Both the position numbers and the translations under genes were made by a program. From JAFAZJ01 sp964437145 (GTDB lineage Bacteria; Pseudomonadota; Alphaproteobacteria; Reyranellales; Reyranellaceae), in NCBI GenBank assembly GCA_964437145.1, contig CAYTFW010000007.1, positions 1 through 64,000 of the forward strand: DNA of 64,000 nt. The letters run 5' to 3'. Positions within the stretch are counted from its first letter, which is position 1. Each line of letters opens with the position of its first letter. Shown piece after piece: positions 16,561-25,126 of this stretch. The notes beneath the pieces were generated by a model. That model was given only the letters and a program-made list of their open reading frames with translations. It made no database searches and was not told the DNA's origin.

Positions 16561-16648
16561 ATCGGGTGCGTCGTCGATCGCCTCCGGCTTGCAGATCGCC
16601 ATCGAGGCCGCGGTGGTCGCGGGCTCGAAAACAGCAAGGAGAAGTGAC

Positions 16649-16972
16649 ATGGCTAACATCGGCTCTTTCAAGAAGTCCGGCCAGGAGTTCCAGGGCGAGA
16701 TCGTCACCCTGAGCGTCCAGACCAAGGGCGTCCGCATCGTCCCCGAGACCAACCGGGCCAGCGACAACGCCCCCAGCCACCGGGTCTATGTCGGCCGTGC
16801 CGAGATCGGCGCCGCCTGGTCGAAGCGCTCCAGCGAGGGCCGCGACTACCTCTCGGTCAAGCTGGACGATCCGAGCTTCAACGCTCCGATCTACGCCAAC
16901 CTCTTCGACGACGAGGACGGCGAGAGCTTCACCCTCATCTGGTCCCGCGGTCGCAAGGCCAACGGCGACTGA
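16649..16972 (+). CDS. DUF736 protein (intact right copy)
   Basis: This 107-residue protein begins MANIGSFKKSGQEFQG and ends SRGRKANGD, the full-length form of the DUF736 family. The domain is a small beta-rich fold of unknown function that recurs next to conjugation and replication genes in alphaproteobacterial ICEs and plasmids. AAGGAGA lies just before the ATG. It is followed by a GC-rich terminator and a convergent XRE regulator. A second, gap-broken copy lies at 9834-9935. The frame is open upstream to 16295, but homologues start at this ATG. Confidence 0.9.
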   Translation: MANIGSFKKSGQEFQGEIVTLSVQTKGVRIVPETNRASDNAPSHRVYVGRAEIGAAWSKRSSEGRDYLSVKLDDPSFNAPIYANLFDDEDGESFTLIWSRGRKANGD

Positions 16973-16989
16973 GCCGTCAACCGACGCAG

Positions 16990-17015
16990 CGCCCCGCGTC
17001 ACCCGACGCGGGGCG
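16990..17015 (+). terminator. Hairpin terminator after DUF736 right copy
   Basis: Perfect 11-bp stem CGCCCCGCGTC / GACGCGGGGCG with loop ACCC, starting 18 bp after the DUF736 stop and followed by TTCGC. It lies between DUF736 and the convergent XRE gene, so it could end transcription from both sides. Confidence 0.7.
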
Positions 17016-17168
17016 TTCGCGCGTTCAGCGCAGTCAAGAGCGTAGCGGCGACTTGGCCGCTACTGGCCAATCCGCAATTCCGGAAAGCCGTCAAGTCGGG
17101 TCGGCGGCTTTCCGGTTCCCTGCATCACCGCTTTTCCGGCTTTACGCCCAACCGCCTCTGCGCTCCGC

Positions 17169-17456
17169 TTAGCCGCGGCGTGCCTTAGCCGACATGCGCG
17201 ACCTGCTCTTCGACTTGGCGCGGTTCGCCAACTCGGACTCGAATTCCTCGTCCGGGACGACGAGCTCCATGTGCTCGACGCCAAGCGCTTGGGCGAGCTC
17301 GAACAGCGTGACCACGGTCGGATTGCGCCGCCCGCGTTCAAGGTCGGACAGATATTGCTGCGAGAAGCCGGAGCGATCGGCGAACTGCTCCTGGGTCAAG
17401 CCCTTCGAGAGCCTGACCCGGCGCACATTCCGTCCGACCAACTGCCGCATGTCCAT
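17169..17456 (-). CDS. XRE-family helix-turn-helix regulator
   Basis: This 95-residue protein consists of a Cro/C1-type HTH (about 10-65, including LSKGLTQEQFADRSGFSQQY and LERGRRNPTVVTL) plus a short basic tail rich in Lys, Arg and Ser. It is transcribed divergently from the DUF2285 gene across an AT-rich region with a dyad at 17481-17503. That layout is typical of a repressor controlling ICE maintenance or transfer genes. The regulated targets are inferred from position only. Confidence 0.88.
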   Translation of the reverse strand: MDMRQLVGRNVRRVRLSKGLTQEQFADRSGFSQQYLSDLERGRRNPTVVTLFELAQALGVEHMELVVPDEEFESELANRAKSKSRSRMSAKARRG

Positions 17457-17480
17457 GACGGCAGGGTCGGCGCTCTACAC

Positions 17481-17503
17481 ACTATAAGTTTATCTTCTAT
17501 AGT
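17481..17503. promoter_or_regulatory. AT-rich divergent operator between XRE and DUF2285 genes
   Basis: ACTATA (17481-17486) and TATAGT (17498-17503) form a dyad with an 11-base centre, in a strikingly AT-rich patch within GC-rich DNA. It lies between the start of the XRE gene (17456) and DUF2285 (17544) and could hold overlapping divergent promoters. XRE binding is an inference. Confidence 0.6.
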
Positions 17504-17543
17504 ATGTATTCCGGCTCGCACGTCGCTTTTGGAGGCCCGTCTG

Positions 17544-17867
17544 ATGAAAAATTGGGCTAAATTGAATCTCTCCAGAGGAGGAGACAGAGTCTCTTTCCGC
17601 GTGATGCCAAAGCTGACGCCGCAGGTCGCGGATGCCGCGCCGACCGAGGCGCGACTGACCGACTACGATCGCGCACACCTTCCAATCTATATGCGCCTGC
17701 TCGACGCCGCCGACGCCAACGCGCCGTGGGACGAAGCGGCCCGGATCGTGCTCGGCATCGATCCCACACAAGAGCCCGACCGGGCAAAGCGCGCATACGA
17801 CAGCCATCTCGCGCGCGCCCGCTGGATGATGGACCACGGCTACCGCCACCTGCTGCAGCGGAGGTGA
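17544..17867 (+). CDS. DUF2285-family DNA-binding protein
   Basis: This 107-residue protein starts at ATG 17544, nine bases after GGAGG. The conserved block from about residue 40 (LTDYDRAHLPIYMRLLDAAD ... ARARWMMDHGYRHLL) is typical of the short DUF2285-type proteins found in alphaproteobacterial ICEs. These are usually annotated as DNA-binding or regulatory. It lies downstream of the XRE-controlled divergent promoter and ahead of a related, frameshifted DUF6499/DUF2285 gene. An internal ATG at 17604 is an alternative start. Confidence 0.8.
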   Translation: MKNWAKLNLSRGGDRVSFRVMPKLTPQVADAAPTEARLTDYDRAHLPIYMRLLDAADANAPWDEAARIVLGIDPTQEPDRAKRAYDSHLARARWMMDHGYRHLLQRR

Positions 17868-18068
17868 TACGGCGCAAAGCCGCACAGCCGTAGAGGCGAC
17901 TCGACGGAAATGCGCTCTTACGCCGACCCTTTTCCGCGCGTCTCCGGCAAGCCCCTCATCCGGTTCCGTGCCTTTCCGGCATCGTGCGTTGCCGGAACAC
18001 AACCTACCGGAGAGTGCGGAGCCGCCTATGTTCCTATCATCGATCCTGCGAGGAGACCGAAAGAAGCC

Positions 18069-18849
18069 ATGCCCAACAACAACTGGCGGTCACCAGCCGC
18101 CTACGCGTATTTGTCCAACCTGAGTACCGCCGATCTCGCCTTCGAGTTCCTGCGGCGCAATCCCGAGTACCGAGCCGATTACCAGCGCGCGAGTGAAAAG
18201 GACGCCCTCGGTGGCGGCGCGGAGGCACCGAGAGTGAGCCTCGCCCGACGCTGGGGGCTGGCATTTCCTGGCGGATCCCAGCCTGCGCGCGGACGCTCAG
18301 GCCGTGTTCTGGCTTCCCCATCTGCACGCCGGTACCGTCGTTCTGACGGCGAACCCGAATAACTTCGCAAACAGCATTCCCTTCGCGCCCACAGCTTGGC
18401 CGGGCAGGACCACCCTCCGGCAGGCACCGGACGGTCTCTACGTCCTGTTTCGTAACGGACCGGCGCAACATCGTCTCTGGCTGCGCGAGCCTCCACGTGA
18501 AGGCACGCCCGTCGCCGCGCTGCTGCCGCTCGACGGCGCCACACCGACCCGCGCGGAATCAACCTTGTGCTTTTGGCGACATGTGCGCACCGGCCGCATG
18601 CGCTGTTCTCCGTCGCTGACTAAACAGCGTCTCGACCGGCTGACATCGGCGCTACGAGCGCTCGACGCGCGGCTCGCCGACGCGAGCTATCGCACCATTG
18701 CCGAAGCGCTGCACGGGCCGAGCCGCGTCGCAGCCGAGCCCTGGAAGACCGCATCGGTCCGTGACGCGACCATCCGGCTTGCGCGCTCGGGGCTTGCAAT
18801 GATGAAGGACGGCTACCGCAATCTCCTCGGCGCCAGGCCCTCGGGCTGA
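18069..18849 (+). pseudogene. DUF6499/DUF2285 transcriptional regulator, split by a frameshift
   Basis: The N-terminal part starts MPNNNWRSPAAYAYL (DUF6499) and runs in one frame to ARRWGLAF near 18266. The continuation FLADPSLRADAQAVFW is in the next frame and leads into a DUF2285 C-terminus ending MMKDGYRNLLGARPSG. One base around 18267 shifts the frame. Joined, the parts give about 260 residues, the normal size for this ICE regulator. This could be a true mutation, a sequencing error in a C run, or less likely a programmed shift. Both halves look otherwise unmutated, which argues for a recent event or an error. Confidence 0.8.
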
Positions 18850-18980
18850 GCCTGGGTCTGGGGGTGGCGATTTCCGCCACCCCAATCTTCACCATCCTTC
18901 CACGCCATCGCGCTCCGCCACCGTGGCCCCGATCCGCCGCCGACAGCCGGCGGCTCTCAGGAAGCCACGGAGGTTCGATT

Positions 18981-19268
18981 ATGCCCGACCCGATGACGGG
19001 ATTCCCGCCACGCTACCTGCGCACGCCCGAGGCGGCGCGATTCCTCGGCCTTTCCGGCCGCACGCTGGAGAAGCACCGCACCTACGGCACCGGCCCGAAA
19101 TACCGCAAGATCGGTGGCCGGGTGGTGTACGCGCTCGAGGACCTCCAGGCCTGGGCCGATCTTGGGACCAAGAACTCGACCTCCGATCCCGGCGCCGGCA
19201 CGGTCTTTCCCGCGAAGCGCGTTGCTGCCGCGACGCCCGGCTATGCCGCGCACAACGGCCGCCGCTGA
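18981..19268 (+). CDS. Helix-turn-helix DNA-binding protein (AlpA/excisionase-like)
   Basis: This 95-residue protein has an HTH_17-type winged helix: YLRTPEAARFLGLSGRTLEKH, then a wing GGRVVYALEDLQAWAD. GGAGG lies eight bases before the ATG. Such proteins in this position of alphaproteobacterial ICEs may act as directionality factors or activators of the downstream rep-par-tra genes. It lies 14 bp upstream of repA. Confidence 0.85.
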   Translation: MPDPMTGFPPRYLRTPEAARFLGLSGRTLEKHRTYGTGPKYRKIGGRVVYALEDLQAWADLGTKNSTSDPGAGTVFPAKRVAAATPGYAAHNGRR

Positions 19269-19282
19269 GGAGCGAGCGGCCG

Positions 19283-20341
19283 ATGATCGAACGCCGTCTC
19301 CTCGGCTCCGAGCGCGCGCGCCTCGACCCCTTTGTCGTGAGCTTCGACGACGCCGCGCCGCGCGACCAGCGCGACCTCATGGAGCGGCCGTTCTTCTCGC
19401 TTGCGAAGGGACGACGCACCCAGCCGATCCTCTATAAGGCCCGCGACGTCGAGGTGCAGGTGTTCGCCGTGCCCGAGCACGGGATGGCCACGATCTGGGA
19501 TGCTGACGTCCTGATCTGGGCCGCCTCGCAGCTCGTCGAAGCGACCGATCAAGGCCTGCGCACCTCGCGCTTCTTCCGCTTCACGCCCTACCAGCTCCTG
19601 CGCGGCATCCGCCGGCCGACCGGCAATCATCAGTACGTCCTGCTGAAGCGAGCGCTCCAACGTCTTCAGTCGACCGTGATCCTGACGACGATCCGCCACG
19701 GGGAGAACTGGCGTCGGCAGCAATTCTCCTGGATCAACGAATGGGAGGAGCTCGTCGATCGCACCGGGCGCTGTCATGGCATGGAGTTCGTCCTCCCTGA
19801 GTGGTTCTACCGCGGCGTCATCGACCGCTCGCTCGTCCTCACCATCGATCCCGCCTATTTCCACCTCACCGGGGGCATCGAGCGCTGGCTCTATCGCATC
19901 GCGCGTAAGCACGCCGGCCGTCAACGCGACGGGTGGTCGTTCGAACTGCGGCACCTGCATGTGAAGAGCGGCAGCCTGGCGCGCTTCTCCGACTTCGCCG
20001 TCGATCTCCGCCGGATCGTCCGCCGCCAGAGCCTGCCGGGCTACGTGCTCACCTTCGCCTGGGAGGCCGGCCGCGATCTTCTTGAGATCACACCGCGCGA
20101 CGCCGCTGAGTTGTTCACAGGTGCCTGTGGAAAGGCTGTGAATGGCATCGGCAGATCAGGCGCATCGCCTATCGGCACATCGGGCGCAAGGCTATCGGCA
20201 GATCGGGCGCACGGAGACCAGTTAAGTCTTTGGCGAAACGATCGAAACGCCACCCTTAACTTAGACTCTAACACTGAATCTAACTCTTCTTTTGTAGGCC
20301 GCCGTGATTCCCGGCGCCGCGATCGGGGAGGCGCGTCATGA
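19283..20341 (+). CDS. repA: Replication initiator protein RepA
   Basis: This 352-residue protein matches the RepA-type initiator of alphaproteobacterial ICEs and plasmids: RPFFSLAKGRRTQPILYKAR near the N-terminus, RTSRFFRFTPYQLLRGI, and a conserved central block with LTGGIERWLYRIARKHAG. It probably binds an origin and lets the excised element replicate. The last 70 residues are low-complexity and Ser/Asn-rich, and the DNA around 20220-20300 is AT-richer. The stop overlaps the parA start (ATGA). Confidence 0.85.
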   Translation: MIERRLLGSERARLDPFVVSFDDAAPRDQRDLMERPFFSLAKGRRTQPILYKARDVEVQVFAVPEHGMATIWDADVLIWAASQLVEATDQGLRTSRFFRFTPYQLLRGIRRPTGNHQYVLLKRALQRLQSTVILTTIRHGENWRRQQFSWINEWEELVDRTGRCHGMEFVLPEWFYRGVIDRSLVLTIDPAYFHLTGGIERWLYRIARKHAGRQRDGWSFELRHLHVKSGSLARFSDFAVDLRRIVRRQSLPGYVLTFAWEAGRDLLEITPRDAAELFTGACGKAVNGIGRSGASPIGTSGARLSADRAHGDQLSLWRNDRNATLNLDSNTESNSSFVGRRDSRRRDRGGAS

Positions 20342-20976
20342 TCATCGCGCTCCTCAATCAGAAGGGCGGCGTCGGCAAGACAACGCTGGCGCTGCATCTC
20401 GCCGGTCAATGGGCTTTCTCAGGCAAGCGCGTCGTCATCATCGACGCAGACCCGCAAGGTTCAGCGCTCGACTGGTCTGAGCAGCGAAGCAAGGAAGGGC
20501 TCTCGAGGCTCTTCGGCGTCATTGGCCTCGCGCGCGACACGCTGCACCGCGAAGCGCCCGAGATCGCGCGTGACGCCGATCATGTGCTGATCGATGGACC
20601 GCCTCGAATCGCCGGATTGATGCGCTCGGCGCTGCTCGCCGCCGACCTGGCGCTCGTGCCCGTACAGCCATCGCCCTTCGACGGCTGGGCGTCGGGCGAG
20701 ATGCTGAAGCTGCTCGACGAGGCGCGCATTTTCCGTCCGGAGCTCGCCTCCCGTTTCGTGCTGAACCGCTGCGACGCACGCACCGTCATTGCGCGCGAGA
20801 CCGCCGAGACACTGGCCGATCACGATCCGCCGGTTCTCGCATCTCGTATCGGTCAGCGCGTGGTTTTTGCGGACGCTGCCCGCACGGGCCGGCTCGCACG
20901 TGAGATCGACGAGGACAATGCAGCCACGCGCGAGATCGCGGCGCTGGCTGCCGAGGTGGAAGGGATCGAGCGATGA
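20338..20976 (+). CDS. parA: ParA-family partition ATPase
   Basis: This 212-residue protein has the deviant Walker A motif QKGGVGKTT (8-16), Walker A' region VVIIDADPQGSALDW and HVLIDGPPR. It is a short ParA/MinD-like ATPase of the ParF class that would position or stabilise the circular form of the element. It overlaps repA upstream and the small RHH protein downstream, which probably acts as its partner. Confidence 0.92.
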   Translation: MIIALLNQKGGVGKTTLALHLAGQWAFSGKRVVIIDADPQGSALDWSEQRSKEGLSRLFGVIGLARDTLHREAPEIARDADHVLIDGPPRIAGLMRSALLAADLALVPVQPSPFDGWASGEMLKLLDEARIFRPELASRFVLNRCDARTVIARETAETLADHDPPVLASRIGQRVVFADAARTGRLAREIDEDNAATREIAALAAEVEGIER

Positions 20977-21227
20977 CACGTCGCGATCCCAAACGCGCCT
21001 TCGCCGCACGGCCCAGCGATCCTGACGCCTGGGTGCGTGCGCCCGAGCCGGCGTCGGCTGATCGCGCCAAGGCGGACGGATTCACCGCGCGCCTGACCAT
21101 CGACGTCACACCCGAGCTGCGCGGCCGCATCAAGATCGTGGCCTTCCGGCGCGGCGTCACGGTCGCCGACATGCTGCGCGACCTGCTCGCGCGCGAATTC
21201 CCCGATGATGACGGAGGCGCCGCGTGA
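20973..21227 (+). CDS. Small ribbon-helix-helix protein, probable ParA partner
   Basis: This 84-residue protein has a basic, proline-rich N-terminus and a C-terminal segment (RLTIDVTPELRGRIKIVAF then VTVADMLRDLLAREF) typical of ribbon-helix-helix DNA-binding proteins. It overlaps parA by 4 bp and DUF2840 by 4 bp. By analogy with ParF/ParG systems it is likely the centromere-binding component. That is an inference. Confidence 0.75.
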   Translation: MTRRDPKRAFAARPSDPDAWVRAPEPASADRAKADGFTARLTIDVTPELRGRIKIVAFRRGVTVADMLRDLLAREFPDDDGGAA

Positions 21228-21688
21228 GTGACCTCACCCATGTCGAGCTCACCTGGGTCGAGAAACAGATCGAGCATTGGATCAGGTTCGGCCACATCGC
21301 CGAGGAGAAGATCCTCGACCGTCGTCGCCGTGTCGTCAGCTTCGCGCCGAACGCCGTCTTCGCGTTCGTCCGCTGGGCGTCGAGCGATTTCGGCACCGTC
21401 GTCTCGCGCATCGACATCCTGCGAGCGGTCGCGCCTGGCGAGCGCTGCGCGACCGTCCCTTACGTGCGTCCCGGCGGCGACATTCTGCTCCGCATCTCCG
21501 GCTGGCCTAAGGTCGAGCGCGTGCTGCAGACAATCGATGCCGTGGAAGCGACCGGCGTCGATCCGGCCGACGCTGCGCCGGACCATTGGCGGCACGTTCA
21601 CAACAGGCTCGCCGCGAGCGAGGTGCCGCGCTCCTACAGCAGCGCCCGACATCAGGCGTGGCTGCGACGACGGGCTATCGAGGCATGA
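21224..21688 (+). CDS. DUF2840 protein
   Basis: This 154-residue protein starts at GTG 21224. It shows the DUF2840 pattern: TWVEKQIEHWIRFG, RRVVSFAPNAVFAFVRWA, and C-terminal HWRHVHNRLAA...SARHQAWL. The family is restricted to conjugative elements of alphaproteobacteria and its role is unknown. It always sits between the par genes and traF, as here, and overlaps both neighbours. Confidence 0.85.
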   Translation: MSDLTHVELTWVEKQIEHWIRFGHIAEEKILDRRRRVVSFAPNAVFAFVRWASSDFGTVVSRIDILRAVAPGERCATVPYVRPGGDILLRISGWPKVERVLQTIDAVEATGVDPADAAPDHWRHVHNRLAASEVPRSYSSARHQAWLRRRAIEA

Positions 21689-22200
21689 CGCGACGCGACG
21701 CCATCATCATGGCTGTCCTTGCCGCGACGGCGCTGATCGCGGCGCCGGCATCGATCGACCATCCGCCGACGCTCATCTGGAACGCCAGCGCGAGCGTGCC
21801 GATCGGCCTCTATCAGGTGCGACCGGCCGGCAAGCTTCATGTCACCGAACTCGTCGTTGCTGCGCCACCGGAGCCGCTCGCCAGCATGCTCGCTGATGGC
21901 GGCTATCTGCCCCGTGGTGTGCCGTTGTTGAAGCGCGTGCTGGCGCTTCCCGGACAAACGGTCTGCCGCGCCGGCCGCACGATCATTGTCGACGACATCG
22001 ACATGGGAGACGCCCGAGAACGCGACGGGCGCGGCCGGCCGCTACCCGTCTGGCAGGGCTGCCGCGTGATCGCCGAGGGCGAGGTCTTCCTCATGAACTG
22101 GCAGTCCGCCGACTCCCTCGACGGACGCTACTTCGGGCCACTGCCGGTCGCATCGATCGTCGGTCGCGCGACCCCTCTCTGGACCTTCGAGGAACCATGA
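21685..22200 (+). CDS. traF: Conjugal transfer signal peptidase TraF (S26 family)
   Basis: This 171-residue protein has an N-terminal membrane anchor (AIIMAVLAATALIAAP). The S26 serine lies in the segment SASVPIGLYQV, the lysine in LLKRVLALPGQ, and a later box is DSLDGRYFGPLP. TraF peptidases of the RP4 type mature and cyclise the TrbC pilin, which is present at 48498. ATG 21685 overlaps the DUF2840 stop and is preferred to upstream codons. Confidence 0.9.
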   Translation: MTRRDAIIMAVLAATALIAAPASIDHPPTLIWNASASVPIGLYQVRPAGKLHVTELVVAAPPEPLASMLADGGYLPRGVPLLKRVLALPGQTVCRAGRTIIVDDIDMGDARERDGRGRPLPVWQGCRVIAEGEVFLMNWQSADSLDGRYFGPLPVASIVGRATPLWTFEEP

Positions 22201-23108
22201 CGATGCCGATGCTGTGCCGCCAACCCGCTAGGTCTGTGCTCCGCCACAAGCCGAACGATTCCTCCTTCCCGGCCATGCCTCATACTGTGGTCGCGCGCAG
22301 CGGCGGATTGGAGCGATCACCAAGCGGGCGCGGCAGCGACTCGCCCGGGATGAGCGCGATCACGGCGGGATGCTTGCGGCGCGCTGCAATGACAGTGCGC
22401 ACCGTGACGCTCATTGGATCCATGCTGCTCTTGCCGGCTGTGGGAGCCGTTGCGCAGACAACACAACCCGACGCCGCAACGAGCATCACACCGACAGCAG
22501 ACCCATGGGCGGCCTTCATCACGGAGGCGTCGCAGCGGTTCGGCGTACCGACGCGCTGGATTCGTGCCGTGATGCAGGCCGAGAGCGCCGGCGAGCTGCG
22601 CGCCGTGTCGCCAAAAGGCGCGCTCGGGCTGATGCAAATAATGCCGGAGACCTATGCCGAATTGCGCGCGCGCCACGGTCTCGGCGCTGATCCCTATGAT
22701 CCGCGCGACAACATCCTGGCCGGTGCGGCGTTTCTGCGGGAGATGCATGATCGCTTTGGCGCACCCGGCTTTCTTGCCGCCTACAACGCCGGCCCCGGAC
22801 GCTACGAAGAGCACCTCGCAACAGGTCGACCGTTGCCGGAGGAGACACGCTCCTACCTGGCGACACTCGGTCCGATTATCGGCACCATGCAGCCGCTCGA
22901 CACGCTTCATGCGGCTGCTGATCCCTTGGCCTGGACGCGTGCACCGATCTTCGTCGGGCGAGCGGAGATGATGACACCGGACGATCGATCGACGTCCGAC
23001 AAGCCATCCGACCGTGCGCCGATTGCACGCCAGCCCATCGACCTGTCGGCGATCGCGCCGCGGTCGGATGGTCTGTTTGTGCGGCGTGCCGATGCGGTGC
23101 GGCGATGA
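22197..23108 (+). CDS. Lytic transglycosylase (SLT domain), conjugation-associated
   Basis: This 303-residue protein has a soluble lytic transglycosylase domain: AVMQAESAGELRAVSPKGAL with the catalytic glutamate, LGLMQIMPETY, and FLAAYNAGPGRYE. It opens peptidoglycan locally for the transfer apparatus. A signal-peptide-like segment (LIGSMLLLPAVGAVAQ) begins near residue 70, so the real start may be ATG 22350 or 22389. ATG 22197, which overlaps the traF stop, is kept for translational coupling. The C-terminal tail is Asp/Arg-rich. Confidence 0.88.
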   Translation: MTMPMLCRQPARSVLRHKPNDSSFPAMPHTVVARSGGLERSPSGRGSDSPGMSAITAGCLRRAAMTVRTVTLIGSMLLLPAVGAVAQTTQPDAATSITPTADPWAAFITEASQRFGVPTRWIRAVMQAESAGELRAVSPKGALGLMQIMPETYAELRARHGLGADPYDPRDNILAGAAFLREMHDRFGAPGFLAAYNAGPGRYEEHLATGRPLPEETRSYLATLGPIIGTMQPLDTLHAAADPLAWTRAPIFVGRAEMMTPDDRSTSDKPSDRAPIARQPIDLSAIAPRSDGLFVRRADAVRR

Positions 23109-23361
23109 GGCTTCTTTTCGTCCCGGATCGCAGCCTGTCGCAGTTCATCGCGGATCGGGCGGTGAGACAGGAGGAGGCCAGGCACCCGACCACACGACGG
23201 CAAGATAAAAGGGGCTCGCCGGTCGATCGCCAAGCCATTGACATGGCTTGTCTTTCTCCGGGTGCGTCGGTCGGGTGGCGTGCCGTTCGGTGCGGAAATC
23301 CCAGCGACTTCAATAGTTCTCGCGGCACTGCCCCGCGCCTGATCTCCGCGCCGTGGTGACG

Positions 23362-25119
23362 ATGACGACCCGGGACGACGACTTCCACGTCCGGCTTGGC
23401 CGCATCCGCAATCGGCGTGGTGGCAAGCCCAAGACCTTCGTCGCCCAGGTCCTGCGGGCCGCGAAGAGAGCCGGCGATACCGGGCAGGGTGGCCAGCTTG
23501 GTCCCGCGCGGCGCGGCCATTCGAGCTTCGGCCGCGGCCGCATCGCGTTCGGCCATCGGAGACTGCTGAGTCCCGGCCGCCGGGTCATGGTCAAGGCTCG
23601 GATCGTGCGCAGTCGAAGCCACGCGGCGCGGTCCGCTCCGCTCGCGGCGCACATGTCCTACCTCAAGCGCGAGGGCGTCACGCGGGACGGCCAGAAGGCG
23701 CGCATGTTCGATGCAGAGACCGACGCGGCCGACGACGCCGGCTTCGCGGCACGATGCAGGGACGACCGGCATCACTTCCGGTTCATCGTCTCGCCGGAAG
23801 ACGCGGGCGAGATGACCGACCTGAAGGCCTTCACGCGCGACCTTGTCGGGCAGATGGAAAGCGATCTCGGCACCAGGCTGGACTGGGTCGCAGTCGATCA
23901 CTGGAACACGGACAATCCCCATGTGCATCTCCTGGTGCGCGGTGTCGCCGAGGACGGGGCCGATCTCGTCATTGCCCGCGACTACATCAGCCATGGCCTG
24001 CGATCCCGCGCCGAGGACCTCGTAACGATCGAGCTTGGACCCAGACCCGAACATGAGGTGCGTTTGGGCCTGGAGCGGGAGGTGAACGCCGAACGCTGGA
24101 CGCGGCTCGACGTCGAGATCCGCATGGCGACAGATGAAACCGGCCTCGTCGACCTGCGGCCGACCGACGCCGGCGCCGGCGATCCACAGATCCGGCGGCT
24201 GATGATCGGACGCCTGCAGCGGCTAGAGCGCATGGGGCTGGCGACGCCCGCCGGGCCCGCGCAATGGATGGTGGGCCTGGAGGCCGAGCGCACGCTGCGC
24301 GACCTCGGCGTCCGCGGCGACATCATCAAGACCATGCACGGCGCCTTTGCTGCTCGCGGCCAGGAGCGGGCCCTTGGCGACTACGTTATCGATGCAGGGC
24401 ATGGCGCTTCGCCGATCATCGGCCGTCTGGTCGACAAGGGTCTGCATGACGAACTGACCGGCGAGGCCTATGCCGTGATCGATGGCACGGACGGGCGTGC
24501 GCACCATGTTCGCTTCCGGGGTGTCGAGGCTTTCGAGCATGCGCCGCCGATCGGCGGCATCGTCGAGGTGCGCCGATTCGGCGCCAGTGATGACAAGCGG
24601 CCGACGCTGGTGCTGGCGGCGCGATCGGACATCGATCTCGCCGCCCAAGTGACGGCGCCCGGTGCGACCTGGCTCGATCATCGGCTGGTAGCGCGCGAGC
24701 CCGCGCCTCTGTCGATGGGCGGCTTCGGCGCAGAGGCCCAAGCGGCCATGGAGGCCCGCGCCGATCACCTGGTCGAGGAAGGGCTCGCCCGGCGGCAGGG
24801 CCAGCGGATCATCTTCGCGCGCGACCTGCTCGAGACGTTGCGTCGGCGCGAGCTCGATGCCGTCGGCGCGAAGCTCGCCGCCGAGACTGGCATGCCGCAC
24901 ATCCAGGCCGCGACGGGTGAGCACGTCACGGGTGTCTATCGCCAGCGTGTCGATCTCACCTCGGGACGCTTCGCCATGATCGACGGCGGGCTCGGGTTCA
25001 GCTTGGTGCCCTGGTCGCCATCTCTGGAACGCCGGCTCAGCCAGCAGGTGTCCGGTATCGCCCGTTCGGATGGTGGCGTGGACTGGAGCTTCGGCCGAAA
25101 GCGCGGCCTTGGGCTATGA
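23362..25119 (+). CDS. Relaxase (VirD2/RlxS-like, DUF3363)
   Basis: This protein of about 585 residues nicks oriT and leads DNA transfer. The catalytic tyrosine is probably Y100 in AHMSYLKREGV. The HUH metal motif is clear: DHWNTDNPHVHLLVRG (H180 through H189). The C-terminal half matches the DUF3363 region of alphaproteobacterial ICE relaxases. ATG 23362 is chosen because homologues begin near MTxRDDDF. GTG 23353 is also possible. The 250 bp before it, after the transglycosylase, hold no clear gene and are a candidate place for oriT. Confidence 0.92.
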   Translation: MTTRDDDFHVRLGRIRNRRGGKPKTFVAQVLRAAKRAGDTGQGGQLGPARRGHSSFGRGRIAFGHRRLLSPGRRVMVKARIVRSRSHAARSAPLAAHMSYLKREGVTRDGQKARMFDAETDAADDAGFAARCRDDRHHFRFIVSPEDAGEMTDLKAFTRDLVGQMESDLGTRLDWVAVDHWNTDNPHVHLLVRGVAEDGADLVIARDYISHGLRSRAEDLVTIELGPRPEHEVRLGLEREVNAERWTRLDVEIRMATDETGLVDLRPTDAGAGDPQIRRLMIGRLQRLERMGLATPAGPAQWMVGLEAERTLRDLGVRGDIIKTMHGAFAARGQERALGDYVIDAGHGASPIIGRLVDKGLHDELTGEAYAVIDGTDGRAHHVRFRGVEAFEHAPPIGGIVEVRRFGASDDKRPTLVLAARSDIDLAAQVTAPGATWLDHRLVAREPAPLSMGGFGAEAQAAMEARADHLVEEGLARRQGQRIIFARDLLETLRRRELDAVGAKLAAETGMPHIQAATGEHVTGVYRQRVDLTSGRFAMIDGGLGFSLVPWSPSLERRLSQQVSGIARSDGGVDWSFGRKRGLGL

Positions 25120-25126
25120 CCGCGCC

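Noticed and set aside
23105..23359. 84-codon frame overlapping the transglycosylase stop
   Set aside because: ATGA overlap is suggestive, but the translation has no recognisable pattern and the region is more likely the leader or oriT area of the relaxase.
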